Of a stretch of DNA of 32,771 nucleotides, positions 15,977 to 22,959 are shown in pieces. A program made the translations under genes and the position numbers. Under the pieces are notes generated by a model that worked only from the letters and a program-made list of their open reading frames with translations, was not told where the DNA came from and made no database searches. The DNA is from Actinomycetota bacterium (lineage in GTDB: Bacteria; Actinomycetota; Actinomycetes; S36-B12; GCA-2699445). Location: positions 1 through 32,771 of the forward strand of contig JAGQTY010000018.1 in assembly GCA_020438795.1 (NCBI GenBank). Reading direction: 5' to 3'. How positions within the stretch are numbered: position 1 is the first letter of the stretch; every line of letters starts with the position of its first letter.

Positions 15977-17592
15977 GGGCCGCCGCCCGACTGCTGGCGG
16001 GACTGCTGCTGCTGGGCCTCCTGCTGCTGTCGTCGCTCATCGTGGACCCGGGGTGAGTGCATCCGGCTCATGCCGACGCCTGAGGCCCGCCGTACGCGAC
16101 GCACGGGCCGGACCAGGCTGCGGTGAACGCCGCCTCCCTCTTCCAGCACCCAGGTGTCCTTCGAGCCACCACCCTGACTCGAGTTGACCACGAGGGAACC
16201 CTCGGGCAGCGCCACTCGGGTGAGGCCACCGGGCAGGACGTAGATGTCATCCCCGGAGTTCACCGCGAAGGGGCGCAGGTCGACGTGGCGCGATCCCAGG
16301 GACGCGTCGCCCACAGCCGTGGGGGCCGTGGAGAAGTTGACGATCGGTTGCGCGATCCAGCCGCGTGGGTCGCGCAACACCTTGCCGCGCGCCTCCTCGA
16401 GCTCCTGCTCGGTCGCCTTCGTCCCGATGACCAGTCCGTAGCCACCAGAGCCGTCCGACGGTTTGAGGACCATACGGTCCAGCTGACCGAGCACGAACTC
16501 CCGCTGGTCGGCGTCCTCAAGGTCGTAGGTGTCCACGTTGGGCAGGATCGGCTCCTCATCGAGGTAGTACCGGATCAGCTCAGGGACGTGCGGATAGACG
16601 GCCTTGTCGTCGGCGACACCGTTCCCGACCGCGTTGGCGATGGTGACGTGCCCCAGTCGGGCGGCATTCAGCAGGCCCGGCACCCCGAGCACGGAGTCGT
16701 GCCGGAACTGCACCGGGTCCAGGAACTCGTCATCGATGCGCCGGAACACCACGTGGACGCGCTGCGGGCCGGAGGTGGTTCGCATCCACAAGAAGCCGTC
16801 GCGGCAATACATGTCGCGGCCCTCGACAAGCTCCACTCCCATGCGCAGCGCAAGGAACGCGTGTTCATAGTGGGCAGAGTTGTGGACCCCTGGGGTCATC
16901 ACAACCACCACTGGCTCGTCCACCCCCTTGGGCGCAGCCGCCTGGAGAGCATCGAGCAGGCGCTCCGGATACTCCTCAACCTGCCGAACCCGGTGGCCAC
17001 CGAAGACCTCCGGCAGCACATGGGCCAGCGCCCGGCGGTTCTCCAGCACATAGGAAACGCCTGAGGGGTTGCGCAGGTTGTCCTCCAGCACCCGGAACCG
17101 GCCGTCCTCGTCCCGGATCAGGTCGATCCCGCTGACGTGCAACCGGACGTTGTTCGGCGGCGTGATCCCGTAGGCCGCGCGATGGTAGTGCGTGCTCGAG
17201 AGCACGAGCTTGCGGGGGATCACTCCGTCGCTGAGACACTCCTGTGGCCCGTAGAGGTCGGCCAGAAAAGCCTCAAGAGCGCGGATGCGCTGCTTCACCC
17301 CAGCTTCGATGGGCTTCCACTCCTCGTGGGTGATGATACGTGGCACTAGGTCCAGCGGCAGCGGACGTTCCTTGCCGGACAAGGTGAACGTGATGCCCTG
17401 CTGGTCGAGGTAGCCGTCCCGAAGCCGCCCTCGTTCCTTGAGGCCATCGACGCCGAGGGCCTGGATGGCATGCAGCAGCGACGAGTGTGTCGGGCGCGGC
17501 TCGCCGGATGAGGTGAACATCTCGTCGTAGTGCCCACGCAGGAGTTCAGGCGAGGCTGCCTCCTCCACGACCAGGGTGTTGTCGTCGCTCAC
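15970..17592 (-). CDS. Circularly permuted ATP-grasp type 2 ligase (DUF404/DUF407)
   Basis: A 540-residue protein of the COG2308 family. Hallmarks: an N-terminal region with YDEMF and RPTHSSL, then the GIDLIRDEDGRFRVLEDNLRNPSG segment with Mg/ATP-binding acidic and Asn residues (about 155-178), LKPSDGSGGYGLVIG (nucleotide loop, about 372-386) and RHVDLRPFAV near the C-terminus. Circularly permuted ATP-grasp enzymes are predicted amide ligases that join amino acids or peptides. The start is GTG 17592, 16 bases after the preceding small gene. The last 40 residues are odd: an Arg-rich segment and a glutamine-rich tail (QQQEAQQQQSRQQ) encoded by CTG/CAG-type repeats, overlapping the alpha-E start. 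Confidence 0.92.
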   Translation of the reverse strand: MSDDNTLVVEEAASPELLRGHYDEMFTSSGEPRPTHSSLLHAIQALGVDGLKERGRLRDGYLDQQGITFTLSGKERPLPLDLVPRIITHEEWKPIEAGVKQRIRALEAFLADLYGPQECLSDGVIPRKLVLSSTHYHRAAYGITPPNNVRLHVSGIDLIRDEDGRFRVLEDNLRNPSGVSYVLENRRALAHVLPEVFGGHRVRQVEEYPERLLDALQAAAPKGVDEPVVVVMTPGVHNSAHYEHAFLALRMGVELVEGRDMYCRDGFLWMRTTSGPQRVHVVFRRIDDEFLDPVQFRHDSVLGVPGLLNAARLGHVTIANAVGNGVADDKAVYPHVPELIRYYLDEEPILPNVDTYDLEDADQREFVLGQLDRMVLKPSDGSGGYGLVIGTKATEQELEEARGKVLRDPRGWIAQPIVNFSTAPTAVGDASLGSRHVDLRPFAVNSGDDIYVLPGGLTRVALPEGSLVVNSSQGGGSKDTWVLEEGGGVHRSLVRPVRRVRRASGVGMSRMHSPRVHDERRQQQEAQQQQSRQQSGGGPC

Positions 17593-17608
17593 TGGTCAGC
17601 CGTCCGAC

Positions 17609-17911
17609 TCATTCCAGCCACTTCGGGGGCCCACTGATGAGTGCCGTGATCGCGCCACCGATGGCCGCGCCGATCGCGCCGCTCCAGGCGGTCATAGGGA
17701 TGAAGAAGACGAGCCAGCCGATGAGGAAACCGATGATGCCGCTGCCCACTCCGGCGATGAGCATCCAGCCGATACGGGAGACACCACTGTCGTCATCGTC
17801 GCCCTTGCCGGCCACCTCGCCCTTCTTCTTGGCAGGCGGCTTGGCGGACCCAGCCTGGTTCATCTGATTGACCTCGGCCAGGAGTTTCTCGATCTCGTCC
17901 TCATCCGCCAT
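17609..17911 (-). CDS. Small two-segment membrane protein
   Basis: A 100-residue protein with an acidic, Lys-rich cytoplasmic N-terminus (DEDEIEKLLAEVNQMNQAG, then PPAKKKGE and a DDDD run), followed by two hydrophobic, glycine-rich segments (about 46-71 and 74-94; GVGSGIIGFLIGWLVFFIP and AIGAAIGGAITALISG). No family is recognised. It is the first gene of the ATP-grasp/alpha-E/transglutaminase operon, only 16 bases upstream of the ligase. Its promoter is one of the clearest in the window and its ATG is apparently leaderless. It could anchor or organise the ligase at the membrane, but that rests only on context. Confidence 0.8.
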   Translation of the reverse strand: MADEDEIEKLLAEVNQMNQAGSAKPPAKKKGEVAGKGDDDDSGVSRIGWMLIAGVGSGIIGFLIGWLVFFIPMTAWSGAIGAAIGGAITALISGPPKWLE

Positions 17912-17917
17912 GCTTCT

Positions 17918-17947
17918 ATCGTGGCCGGTATGGGCATCCCATGTCTA
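17918..17947 (-). promoter_or_regulatory. Promoter of the ATP-grasp operon
   Basis: On the minus strand TAGACA (17947-17942) and CACGAT (17923-17918) are separated by 18 bases, close to a standard -35/-10 pair. The -10 ends six bases before ATG 17911, implying a leaderless transcript. Confidence 0.55.
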
Positions 17948-18023
17948 CGGGATCGCGTGGATGAGAGGCGGGTGTTGCTCACATGAACTGCGGTGGTCAT
18001 ACCCGCGTCGGTGTCCGCTGAGC

Positions 18024-18992
18024 TCAGCCACCCGCCTGGTACCAGGAGGTGCGCTGCTCGGCGCCGTCATGATTCAGCGAGATGTGGATGTGGTTGCGGT
18101 GGCAGGTGTTGTCGTACTCGGGTGAGCGGTACTGGGCCTGCGAACAGTCGTTGTACTCCCGCCAGCCGTCCTCCAGCCGGTACTGGCCCCAGATCCGCCC
18201 GCGCCACACGAGATACATGACACCCAGCCGCCTGGCCATCGCTGCCGGTTCTCCGTCCCTGGTGGCCAGCAACCACTGCACGAAGGCGTCGCCCTTCGAC
18301 GCCTGGTTCCGGTCCCTCGAATCGACCATCCAGTCGATGGCGCGGCCGTCATAGTGCTCACTGGTGTCGGAAAGGCACTCACGGTTCATGTAGGCAGGGA
18401 TGTCCTCACCGTAGGTCGCCAGGAGCAGTTCCCGCAGCGCCACAGTGCCGGGTCGCGGCTGTGTTCTGCATTCCTTCTGGGGCTCGTAGCTGGTGATCTC
18501 ATCGACCGGAAGGCCCGCGAAGCCGGGCGAAGCAGGGGTGTTCGTGGGGAGGATGGGCTCGGGAATCTCGCCGGCAGGATTGCTGAGCGTGAACGACACA
18601 CGCTTGACCACACCCCTGGCGCGGACCCGCCTGGAGGAGTCGAGTGTGGCGGAATCGTCGAACCATTGCGAGGTACGCAGCTTCCCATAGCCGTCGGCCA
18701 GGACGCGATAGCCACCCGGTGACAGATCCAGGCGGTACTTTCCCTTGCTGTTGGTTGTCGTCTCGGCCAGCGGCTCAGTGCCCTGCCTCGTGCCCTGTTT
18801 CGGATAGGCGAGCACGGTTATGCCGGCGATCTTCCTGCCGTTCGGCCTGTTGACCTTGCCCTTGATGACCGCAACAGCGCTCGAGCCGACGCCGACGTCA
18901 GGGGCCACGACGGGCGAGCCGGCAGCAGCAGGAACCAGACTGCCGGGCAGCGCGACGGCACCGACGAGCACGAATAGATGGACTCGCTTCAT
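18024..18992 (-). CDS. Secreted LAS-type (M15-like) peptidase with carboxypeptidase-regulatory-like domain
   Basis: A 322-residue exported protein. ATG 18992 follows a GGGAGG ribosome binding site; upstream in-frame ATGs would put 38 polar residues before the signal peptide (KRVHLFVLVGAVALPG ... VPAAAG). Residues about 40-115 look like a carboxypeptidase regulatory beta-sandwich (IKGKVNRPNGRKIAGITVLA and GKYRLDLSPGGYRVLADG). The C-terminal half has the LAS zinc-peptidase pattern: H-x(6)-D in HYDGRAIDW (around 212) and H-x-H in RNHIHISL (around 300), with ARRLGVMYLVWRGRIWG between. LAS enzymes cleave peptidoglycan peptides. Divergent from a lysozyme-like gene, with 188 bases between them, which fits joint regulation of wall turnover. 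Confidence 0.85.
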   Translation of the reverse strand: MKRVHLFVLVGAVALPGSLVPAAAGSPVVAPDVGVGSSAVAVIKGKVNRPNGRKIAGITVLAYPKQGTRQGTEPLAETTTNSKGKYRLDLSPGGYRVLADGYGKLRTSQWFDDSATLDSSRRVRARGVVKRVSFTLSNPAGEIPEPILPTNTPASPGFAGLPVDEITSYEPQKECRTQPRPGTVALRELLLATYGEDIPAYMNRECLSDTSEHYDGRAIDWMVDSRDRNQASKGDAFVQWLLATRDGEPAAMARRLGVMYLVWRGRIWGQYRLEDGWREYNDCSQAQYRSPEYDNTCHRNHIHISLNHDGAEQRTSWYQAGG

Positions 18993-19009
18993 CGACCCTC
19001 CCATTGTTG

Positions 19010-19087
19010 GATCGGTCGCCGGTGATCGGTTCGGGAGCCGCCGAACGGATGGTGCCGGGGTGCCCACCCTCGCAAACATCGGCCGAT
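19010..19087. promoter_or_regulatory. Repeated GATCGG sites between divergent wall-enzyme genes
   Basis: GATCGGT occurs at 19010-19016 and 19024-19030, 14 bases apart, followed by a GTTCGG/CCGAAC inverted repeat (19029-19046) and a ten-base palindrome ATCGGCCGAT (19078-19087). The density of related motifs in the 188-base divergent intergenic region suggests operators, although some would be expected by chance at this base composition. Confidence 0.3.
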
Positions 19088-19180
19088 CACGTCCGATTGA
19101 GAACACCCAATTCGCCCTTTGCGCCCATCAGGTTCCGCATTATTTGGACAAACGCGTCACGATTCGGAACACTGGCGCGC

Positions 19181-19714
19181 GTGTCCCCCAAATTCGGATC
19201 GCTGATCCTGCTATTTGCCCTGGTGATCGGAACTCTGGTTCCCGGAGCTGCCAGCGCTGGCACGGTGACGGCTCCGAGCAAGCTGACCTTTCCGTTGCAG
19301 CCCCGCTCGCTGCCACACCAGCTGAACGCCAACGTGCAGAATCGTCTCCCCAAGGTCTCGGCGCAGGCGGTGCGGATCATCGGAGACAAGATCGACCAGA
19401 GCGGCCTCACCGAGATTCAGGCGGTGTCGGCGTTCCATATCCGCAAGGTCTTCAAGAGCCGGCTCGGTCGCGACGCCTTCCGCAGCGCTCTCCGGATCGC
19501 CTGGCGCGAGTCCCGGCTGCTGCCGAACATCGTCAACGACAAGAACAAGAACAAGACCATGGACTGGGGCCTGTTCCAGCTGAACGACGGCGGAACACTG
19601 CAGTACGCGGGCAAGGAGCCGGGTGAGAAGATCCTGCAGCCCCGGCGCAACGCCAAAGCGGCCCGCTTCATCGTCGAGAATGCCGGCTGGGGTTCCTGGG
19701 GTGGCATGCTCTGA
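19181..19714 (+). CDS. Secreted lysozyme-like (transglycosylase) protein
   Basis: A 177-residue protein. The start is taken as GTG 19181, which gives a compact signal peptide (GSLILLFALVIGTLVPGAASA). TTGGAC (19144-19149) and AACACT (19168-19173), 18 bases apart, would start transcription at about this GTG. The C-terminal 80 residues are a lysozyme-like goose-type/SLT fold fragment: the catalytic Glu sits in AWRESRLLP, followed by DWGLFQLND and a final helix ending in NAGWGSWGG. The family cleaves the glycan backbone of peptidoglycan. The N-terminal part (SKLTFPLQPR ... SAFHIRKVF) is not recognised. It faces away from the LAS peptidase gene. Confidence 0.8.
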   Translation: MSPKFGSLILLFALVIGTLVPGAASAGTVTAPSKLTFPLQPRSLPHQLNANVQNRLPKVSAQAVRIIGDKIDQSGLTEIQAVSAFHIRKVFKSRLGRDAFRSALRIAWRESRLLPNIVNDKNKNKTMDWGLFQLNDGGTLQYAGKEPGEKILQPRRNAKAARFIVENAGWGSWGGML

Positions 19715-19837
19715 GACCGGCGGAGCTGGAGCGCACAGGCACGATACGGGGTCCGGTATTCGTCCGTTCAGGCGCATGCGCCCGGGCCGGGAGTGTCGGG
19801 AGTGGACCAGACCCCGCGGATATGAGATATTGATCAT

Positions 19838-19875
19838 GACCCCTCCTGGTGCATCCCCCGTCGCCAGGAGGGGTC
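19838..19875. terminator. Perfect 12-base stem-loop after the lysozyme-like gene
   Basis: GACCCCTCCTGG (19838-19849) and CCAGGAGGGGTC (19864-19875) are exact reverse complements with a 14-base loop. It lies 123 bases past the stop at 19714 and 123 bases before the TTGACC -35 of the next gene. No T run follows on either strand, so it may be a terminator, a processing site or an operator. The rest of 19715-19998 holds no gene I can support. Confidence 0.5.
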
Positions 19876-19998
19876 GACTCAATTCTGGCTAATTCTGCCT
19901 CTGGGTCCCACCGCTTGTCCGAGTCTTCCTCGGCCCCTCAACCGCTTGCGAATCGCGGCTGTCTGGCCAGCCGGCCGGCAGTCTGCCGGGAGCTCCTC

Positions 19999-20029
19999 TT
20001 GACCCTGACGCCACGTCAGCCTCTACCGT
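19999..20029 (+). promoter_or_regulatory. MerR-type promoter with 19-base spacer and internal operator
   Basis: TTGACC (19999-20004) and TACCGT (20024-20029) are separated by 19 bases, the over-long spacing typical of promoters activated by MerR-family regulators. Centred in the spacer is a perfect inverted repeat CTGACG-CCA-CGTCAG (20005-20019). The -10 ends six bases before ATG 20036, so the regulator mRNA is probably leaderless and autoregulated. Confidence 0.75.
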
Positions 20030-20035
20030 CGGGAC

Positions 20036-20791
20036 ATGGACACGATTCCCATCGCCGAGGCCGCCGCCGAGCTCGACGTCAGTGTGAGGACGCTGCGGTA
20101 CTACGACGCGATCGGCCTCGTGGCGGCGCAACGCGATGGCTCCGGCTACCGCCGCTACGGGGACGGCGAGTTGCATAGGGCACGGGCAGTGCTGCAGTGG
20201 CGAGCCATGGGCTTCACGCTGGAGGAGATTCGCCTGCTCGAGTCTGGCGACACCTCGCACCGAGCCGCCGCCCTGCGCCGCCGCGCCCAGGAACTGCGCT
20301 CGGAACTCGACCGACTCGGCTCCGCACTGGACTCAGTGAACGGAATGCTCGAGCAGCTGCCGGAAACGACGCAAGCCGGAATCCAGAAGGAAGGAGAGGC
20401 AGACATGGACAACGAGTACGCCGAGGAGGCATACGAGCGCTGGGGGAACACCGACGCCTACAAGGAGTCGGCCCGTCGGACGGCCAGCTACGGCGAGACG
20501 GAGTGGAATTCCATCAGGGCTGAGACTGCCCGGATCGAACGAGCGGCGAGCGACCTGCTGCGCGAGGGGGTGAGCGCCGAGGACGAAGCGGCCATGGACG
20601 TCGCCGAGGACCATCGGCTGTCCATCGACCGCTGGTTCTACCCCTGCAGCTATGAGATGCACACGGCCCTGGCCACGACCTACGTCAGCGACCCACTGTT
20701 CCGGCAGCACTATGAAGATGTGGCCGTCGGTCTGGCGGACTACCTGAGTGCGGCGATCACAGCGAACGCCCTGCGCATGACACAGGGCTGA
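20036..20791 (+). CDS. TipA-type MerR family transcriptional regulator
   Basis: A 251-residue regulator. Residues 1-70 are the MerR winged-helix domain (IAEAAAELDVSVRTLRYYDA, GYRRYGDGELHRA), followed by a long coiled dimerisation helix (about 75-115). Residues about 125-245 form a TipAS ligand-binding domain, with EEAYERWGNTDAYKES at the start and DRWFYPCSYEMH, where Cys sits in the ligand pocket region. In TipAL this domain binds thiopeptide antibiotics, and relatives bind other planar or peptide drugs. The ligand here is unknown. An internal ATG at 20406 (MDNEYAEEAYERWG) lies just after an AAGGAGAGGC-like ribosome binding site, so a separate short TipAS form could be made, as in Streptomyces tipA. 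Confidence 0.92.
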   Translation: MDTIPIAEAAAELDVSVRTLRYYDAIGLVAAQRDGSGYRRYGDGELHRARAVLQWRAMGFTLEEIRLLESGDTSHRAAALRRRAQELRSELDRLGSALDSVNGMLEQLPETTQAGIQKEGEADMDNEYAEEAYERWGNTDAYKESARRTASYGETEWNSIRAETARIERAASDLLREGVSAEDEAAMDVAEDHRLSIDRWFYPCSYEMHTALATTYVSDPLFRQHYEDVAVGLADYLSAAITANALRMTQG

Positions 20792-20799
20792 TCAGCGGC

Positions 20800-21417
20800 T
20801 CAGCCCTGCTGCTGGAGCTTCTTGGCCTCACTGCGGATGGCGAAGGCGCCGAAGATCCATACGATGCCCATGATGATGAGCCAGACTCCGGCCACGATCG
20901 CCAGAGCGAGCAGCGTGATGGCTGGCCACAACAGCACCACGCCACCGGCAATCATGCCCAGGACACCGACGAAGATCGTGAGCCCACGACCGGCCTGACC
21001 CTTGGCCCCGATGCCCACGATCAGGTCGGTGATCCCGCGGAACAACCAGCCGATCCCGACGAAGAGCGCGAGGATCTCAACCGCCTGGAAGGCCCCCCGA
21101 AAGGCCAGGAGACCCAGCAGGATCGACAGCGCGCCGACGATGCCCATCATCACCCGGGAGGTCGTGTCCTCATCCCTCGCAGAGAAACTGGTGACGAGGG
21201 CGAATACGCCGCTGACGAGTAGCCAGGCGCCCAGGACGATCGCCATCACGAGCACCGTGATGCCCGGCCAGATCAGCATCAGGATGCCGACCGCCACGCT
21301 CACAAGACCGAAGGCCAGGAACCAGCCCCAGTTGCTCCCCAACTTGTTCAATAGATTGCGAACATCCGGATCGTCGGGGTCGAGCTGGGGGGAAGCGGCG
21401 TTGGGCATTGTTGTCAT
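20800..21417 (-). CDS. HdeD family membrane protein (DUF308)
   Basis: A 205-residue protein with six hydrophobic segments arranged as three repeated hairpins, each containing a variant of the family motif (WFLAFGLVSVAVGILMLIWP near 31-50, and VGVLGMIAGGVVLLWPAIT further on). HdeD proteins are small membrane proteins linked to acid or stress resistance in enterobacteria; their role in actinobacteria is unclear. The gene is convergent with the TipA-type gene, with eight bases between stops. A TTGGTA-N17-GATATT promoter lies directly upstream with six bases to the ATG. Confidence 0.9.
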   Translation of the reverse strand: MTTMPNAASPQLDPDDPDVRNLLNKLGSNWGWFLAFGLVSVAVGILMLIWPGITVLVMAIVLGAWLLVSGVFALVTSFSARDEDTTSRVMMGIVGALSILLGLLAFRGAFQAVEILALFVGIGWLFRGITDLIVGIGAKGQAGRGLTIFVGVLGMIAGGVVLLWPAITLLALAIVAGVWLIIMGIVWIFGAFAIRSEAKKLQQQG

Positions 21418-21423
21418 GCTTCC

Positions 21424-21452
21424 AATATCTCAGGTCGCGGCCACCGTACCAA
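21424..21452 (-). promoter_or_regulatory. Promoter of the HdeD gene
   Basis: On the minus strand TTGGTA (21452-21447) and GATATT (21429-21424) are 17 bases apart. The -10 ends six bases before ATG 21417, again pointing to leaderless transcription, although a GGAAG lies in between. Confidence 0.5.
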
Positions 21453-21497
21453 GCTTCAGCAACGTGTCCCGCGCCACGTCAGGCATGAACACTACAG

Positions 21498-22391
21498 TCA
21501 CCAATTCCAGCGATCACCGATGCCCACCACGACAGCCCGGGAGCCTGCCGCCCGCACCTCCTCGTTGAACGCCTCGACATCACAGCCGGGCAGCTGCCGG
21601 GGCCGGGCGCCCCATGGCAGCGTGTAATCGTCCCAGTGACATGGGATCACCACCTGCGGACGAACGGCCCGCACGATCGCACTCGTGTAGTCCTGCTTGT
21701 ACTGCCGGCCGATGGCACACAACAGCAGCACGTCGACCTGCACATCGATGAATGTCTCCAGGCGATAGTCTGCGGAGTCCACGTGCAGCATCCGCACGTC
21801 GCCGAGGTCGAGATACCAGGAGTAGACCGGACCATGTCGTAGTTCGGTGACCCGCGGCGGCCAGGAGGGTGGCCGGTCGATGGTGCCCGGCAGCGGCACC
21901 TTACCGAATGGCGGCACCCGGCCGTGCGCCGAGGGCAGGGCCGCGGCCACGCTGGAGCCGATGCGCACGGAACCGACCGCGAGTTCAGGGCCCTGGGCCT
22001 CAGCTCTGGACTCGATGTCCACGAGCTGGGACTCGGGCAGGCCCGCGGCCCGGCCGATGTTGAGGGTCGACTGCGACCCGATCAGGGGACAGCCGCTGTG
22101 ACGGGCGAGATCAGGGGCATCGAGGGCGTGATCGTAGTGGGAATGGCCGCACAGCACGGCGTCGGCTCGCGGTATCTCGGTCACGAGCCGGTCGGTGTTC
22201 ACGGCGAGCCGGCCGAAGATCGTCTGCAGCAGCCCAGGCCTGGTCAGGTAGGGGTCGAGCAGGAGCCGGCTCTGATCCGCTGCCACGAGCTCGAAGCCGG
22301 CGGTCCCCAGGAACCGCAGCCTGCCGTCCGGCTGGCCCGCTGCGCTGCGCGGTGCCGGGGCGAGCAGGCGCTGGAAGGGGTGGCCGGGCAC
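21498..22391 (-). CDS. Metallo-beta-lactamase-fold hydrolase
   Basis: A 297-residue protein with the zinc motif H-x-H-x-D-H as HSHYDH (His83, His85, Asp87, His88), later metal ligands in ALPSAHGR and MLHVDSADY, and a final His in VIPCHWDDY (around 252). The arrangement resembles NAPE-PLD/UlaG-type hydrolases rather than true beta-lactamases. The substrate cannot be told from the sequence. The start is GTG 22391, supported by a TAGCGT -10 ending six bases upstream. It is divergent from the SRPBCC gene with 53 bases between the start codons. Confidence 0.88.
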   Translation of the reverse strand: MPGHPFQRLLAPAPRSAAGQPDGRLRFLGTAGFELVAADQSRLLLDPYLTRPGLLQTIFGRLAVNTDRLVTEIPRADAVLCGHSHYDHALDAPDLARHSGCPLIGSQSTLNIGRAAGLPESQLVDIESRAEAQGPELAVGSVRIGSSVAAALPSAHGRVPPFGKVPLPGTIDRPPSWPPRVTELRHGPVYSWYLDLGDVRMLHVDSADYRLETFIDVQVDVLLLCAIGRQYKQDYTSAIVRAVRPQVVIPCHWDDYTLPWGARPRQLPGCDVEAFNEEVRAAGSRAVVVGIGDRWNW

Positions 22392-22397
22392 GCCCCG

Positions 22398-22425
22398 ACG
22401 CTAGCCGAAGCGCGCCGACTATGCT
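22398..22425. promoter_or_regulatory. Overlapping divergent promoters
   Basis: A TAGCGT -10 on the minus strand (22403-22398) drives the hydrolase, and a TATGCT -10 on the plus strand (22420-22425) drives the SRPBCC gene. They are 16 bases apart, so each -35 region must lie on or beside the other promoter's -10. Simultaneous polymerase occupancy is unlikely. Confidence 0.5.
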
Positions 22426-22444
22426 CGGTGAACAGAGAGGAGCC

Positions 22445-22909
22445 ATGATGGACGAGATGATCGTCGAAGAGCGGATCGAGGCTCCCCCGGACGTCTTGTG
22501 GGCAGTTATCACCAACATCGAGAACGCCACCGACGTGATCTCGGGGATCTCTGTCATCGAACGGGTGGACGATGGCTCTGGCTTCGACGTCGGGTTCACG
22601 TGGCGGGAGACCCGCCGGATGTTCGGCAAGGACACCACAGAGGAGATGCAGGTGGTGGCGGTCGACGACGGCCGTTCCTACGACGTGGAGTCCGACAGCC
22701 ACGGCACACGATACTTCAGCACGACCTCGGTGCTGCCGGACGGCGACGGCTGCGTCCTACGGATGGCCTTCCGCGGTGAGGCGCAGAACACCCTCAGCAA
22801 GGTGATGGGAGCCACGTTGGGACGGCTCTTCGAGGGTCCCACGCGCAGGGCGATCCAGCAGGACCTGCGCGATATCGCGGCAGAGGCGCAGCGCCGCGCG
22901 CAGTCCTGA
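22445..22909 (+). CDS. SRPBCC (polyketide cyclase/dehydrase-like) family protein
   Basis: A 154-residue protein with the START/SRPBCC beginning VEERIEAPPDVLWAVITNIE, a central sheet with VGFTWRETRRMFG and a long C-terminal helix (RAIQQDLRDIAAEAQRR) that closes the hydrophobic cavity of this fold. Family members bind or act on hydrophobic ligands, and no catalytic residue can be assigned. ATG 22445 follows a GAGAGGAG ribosome binding site; a second ATG follows immediately at 22448. Probably cytoplasmic. It ends 50 bases before the helicase start. Confidence 0.88.
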   Translation: MMDEMIVEERIEAPPDVLWAVITNIENATDVISGISVIERVDDGSGFDVGFTWRETRRMFGKDTTEEMQVVAVDDGRSYDVESDSHGTRYFSTTSVLPDGDGCVLRMAFRGEAQNTLSKVMGATLGRLFEGPTRRAIQQDLRDIAAEAQRRAQS

Positions 22910-22947
22910 GCCCCAGCGCCACCGACGGCCGGCCGCGGCCTGTCAGG

Positions 22948-22953
22948 CACAAT
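22948..22953 (+). promoter_or_regulatory. Possible -10 element of the helicase gene
   Basis: CACAAT ends six bases before ATG 22960, the same spacing seen at several other genes here. No ribosome binding site or clear -35 is visible, so the helicase may be leaderless. Confidence 0.4.
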
Positions 22954-22959
22954 TGCCGG

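Noticed and set aside
15975..16040. CTG-rich stretch as a tandem-repeat or CRISPR-like array
   Set aside because: It is short, imperfect and lies inside coding sequence for a Gln-rich tail, with no spacer structure.
16123..17064. Plus-strand open frame opposite the ATP-grasp gene
   Set aside because: Shadow of the mirrored codon bias in the ATP-grasp ligase, with no domain or ribosome binding site.
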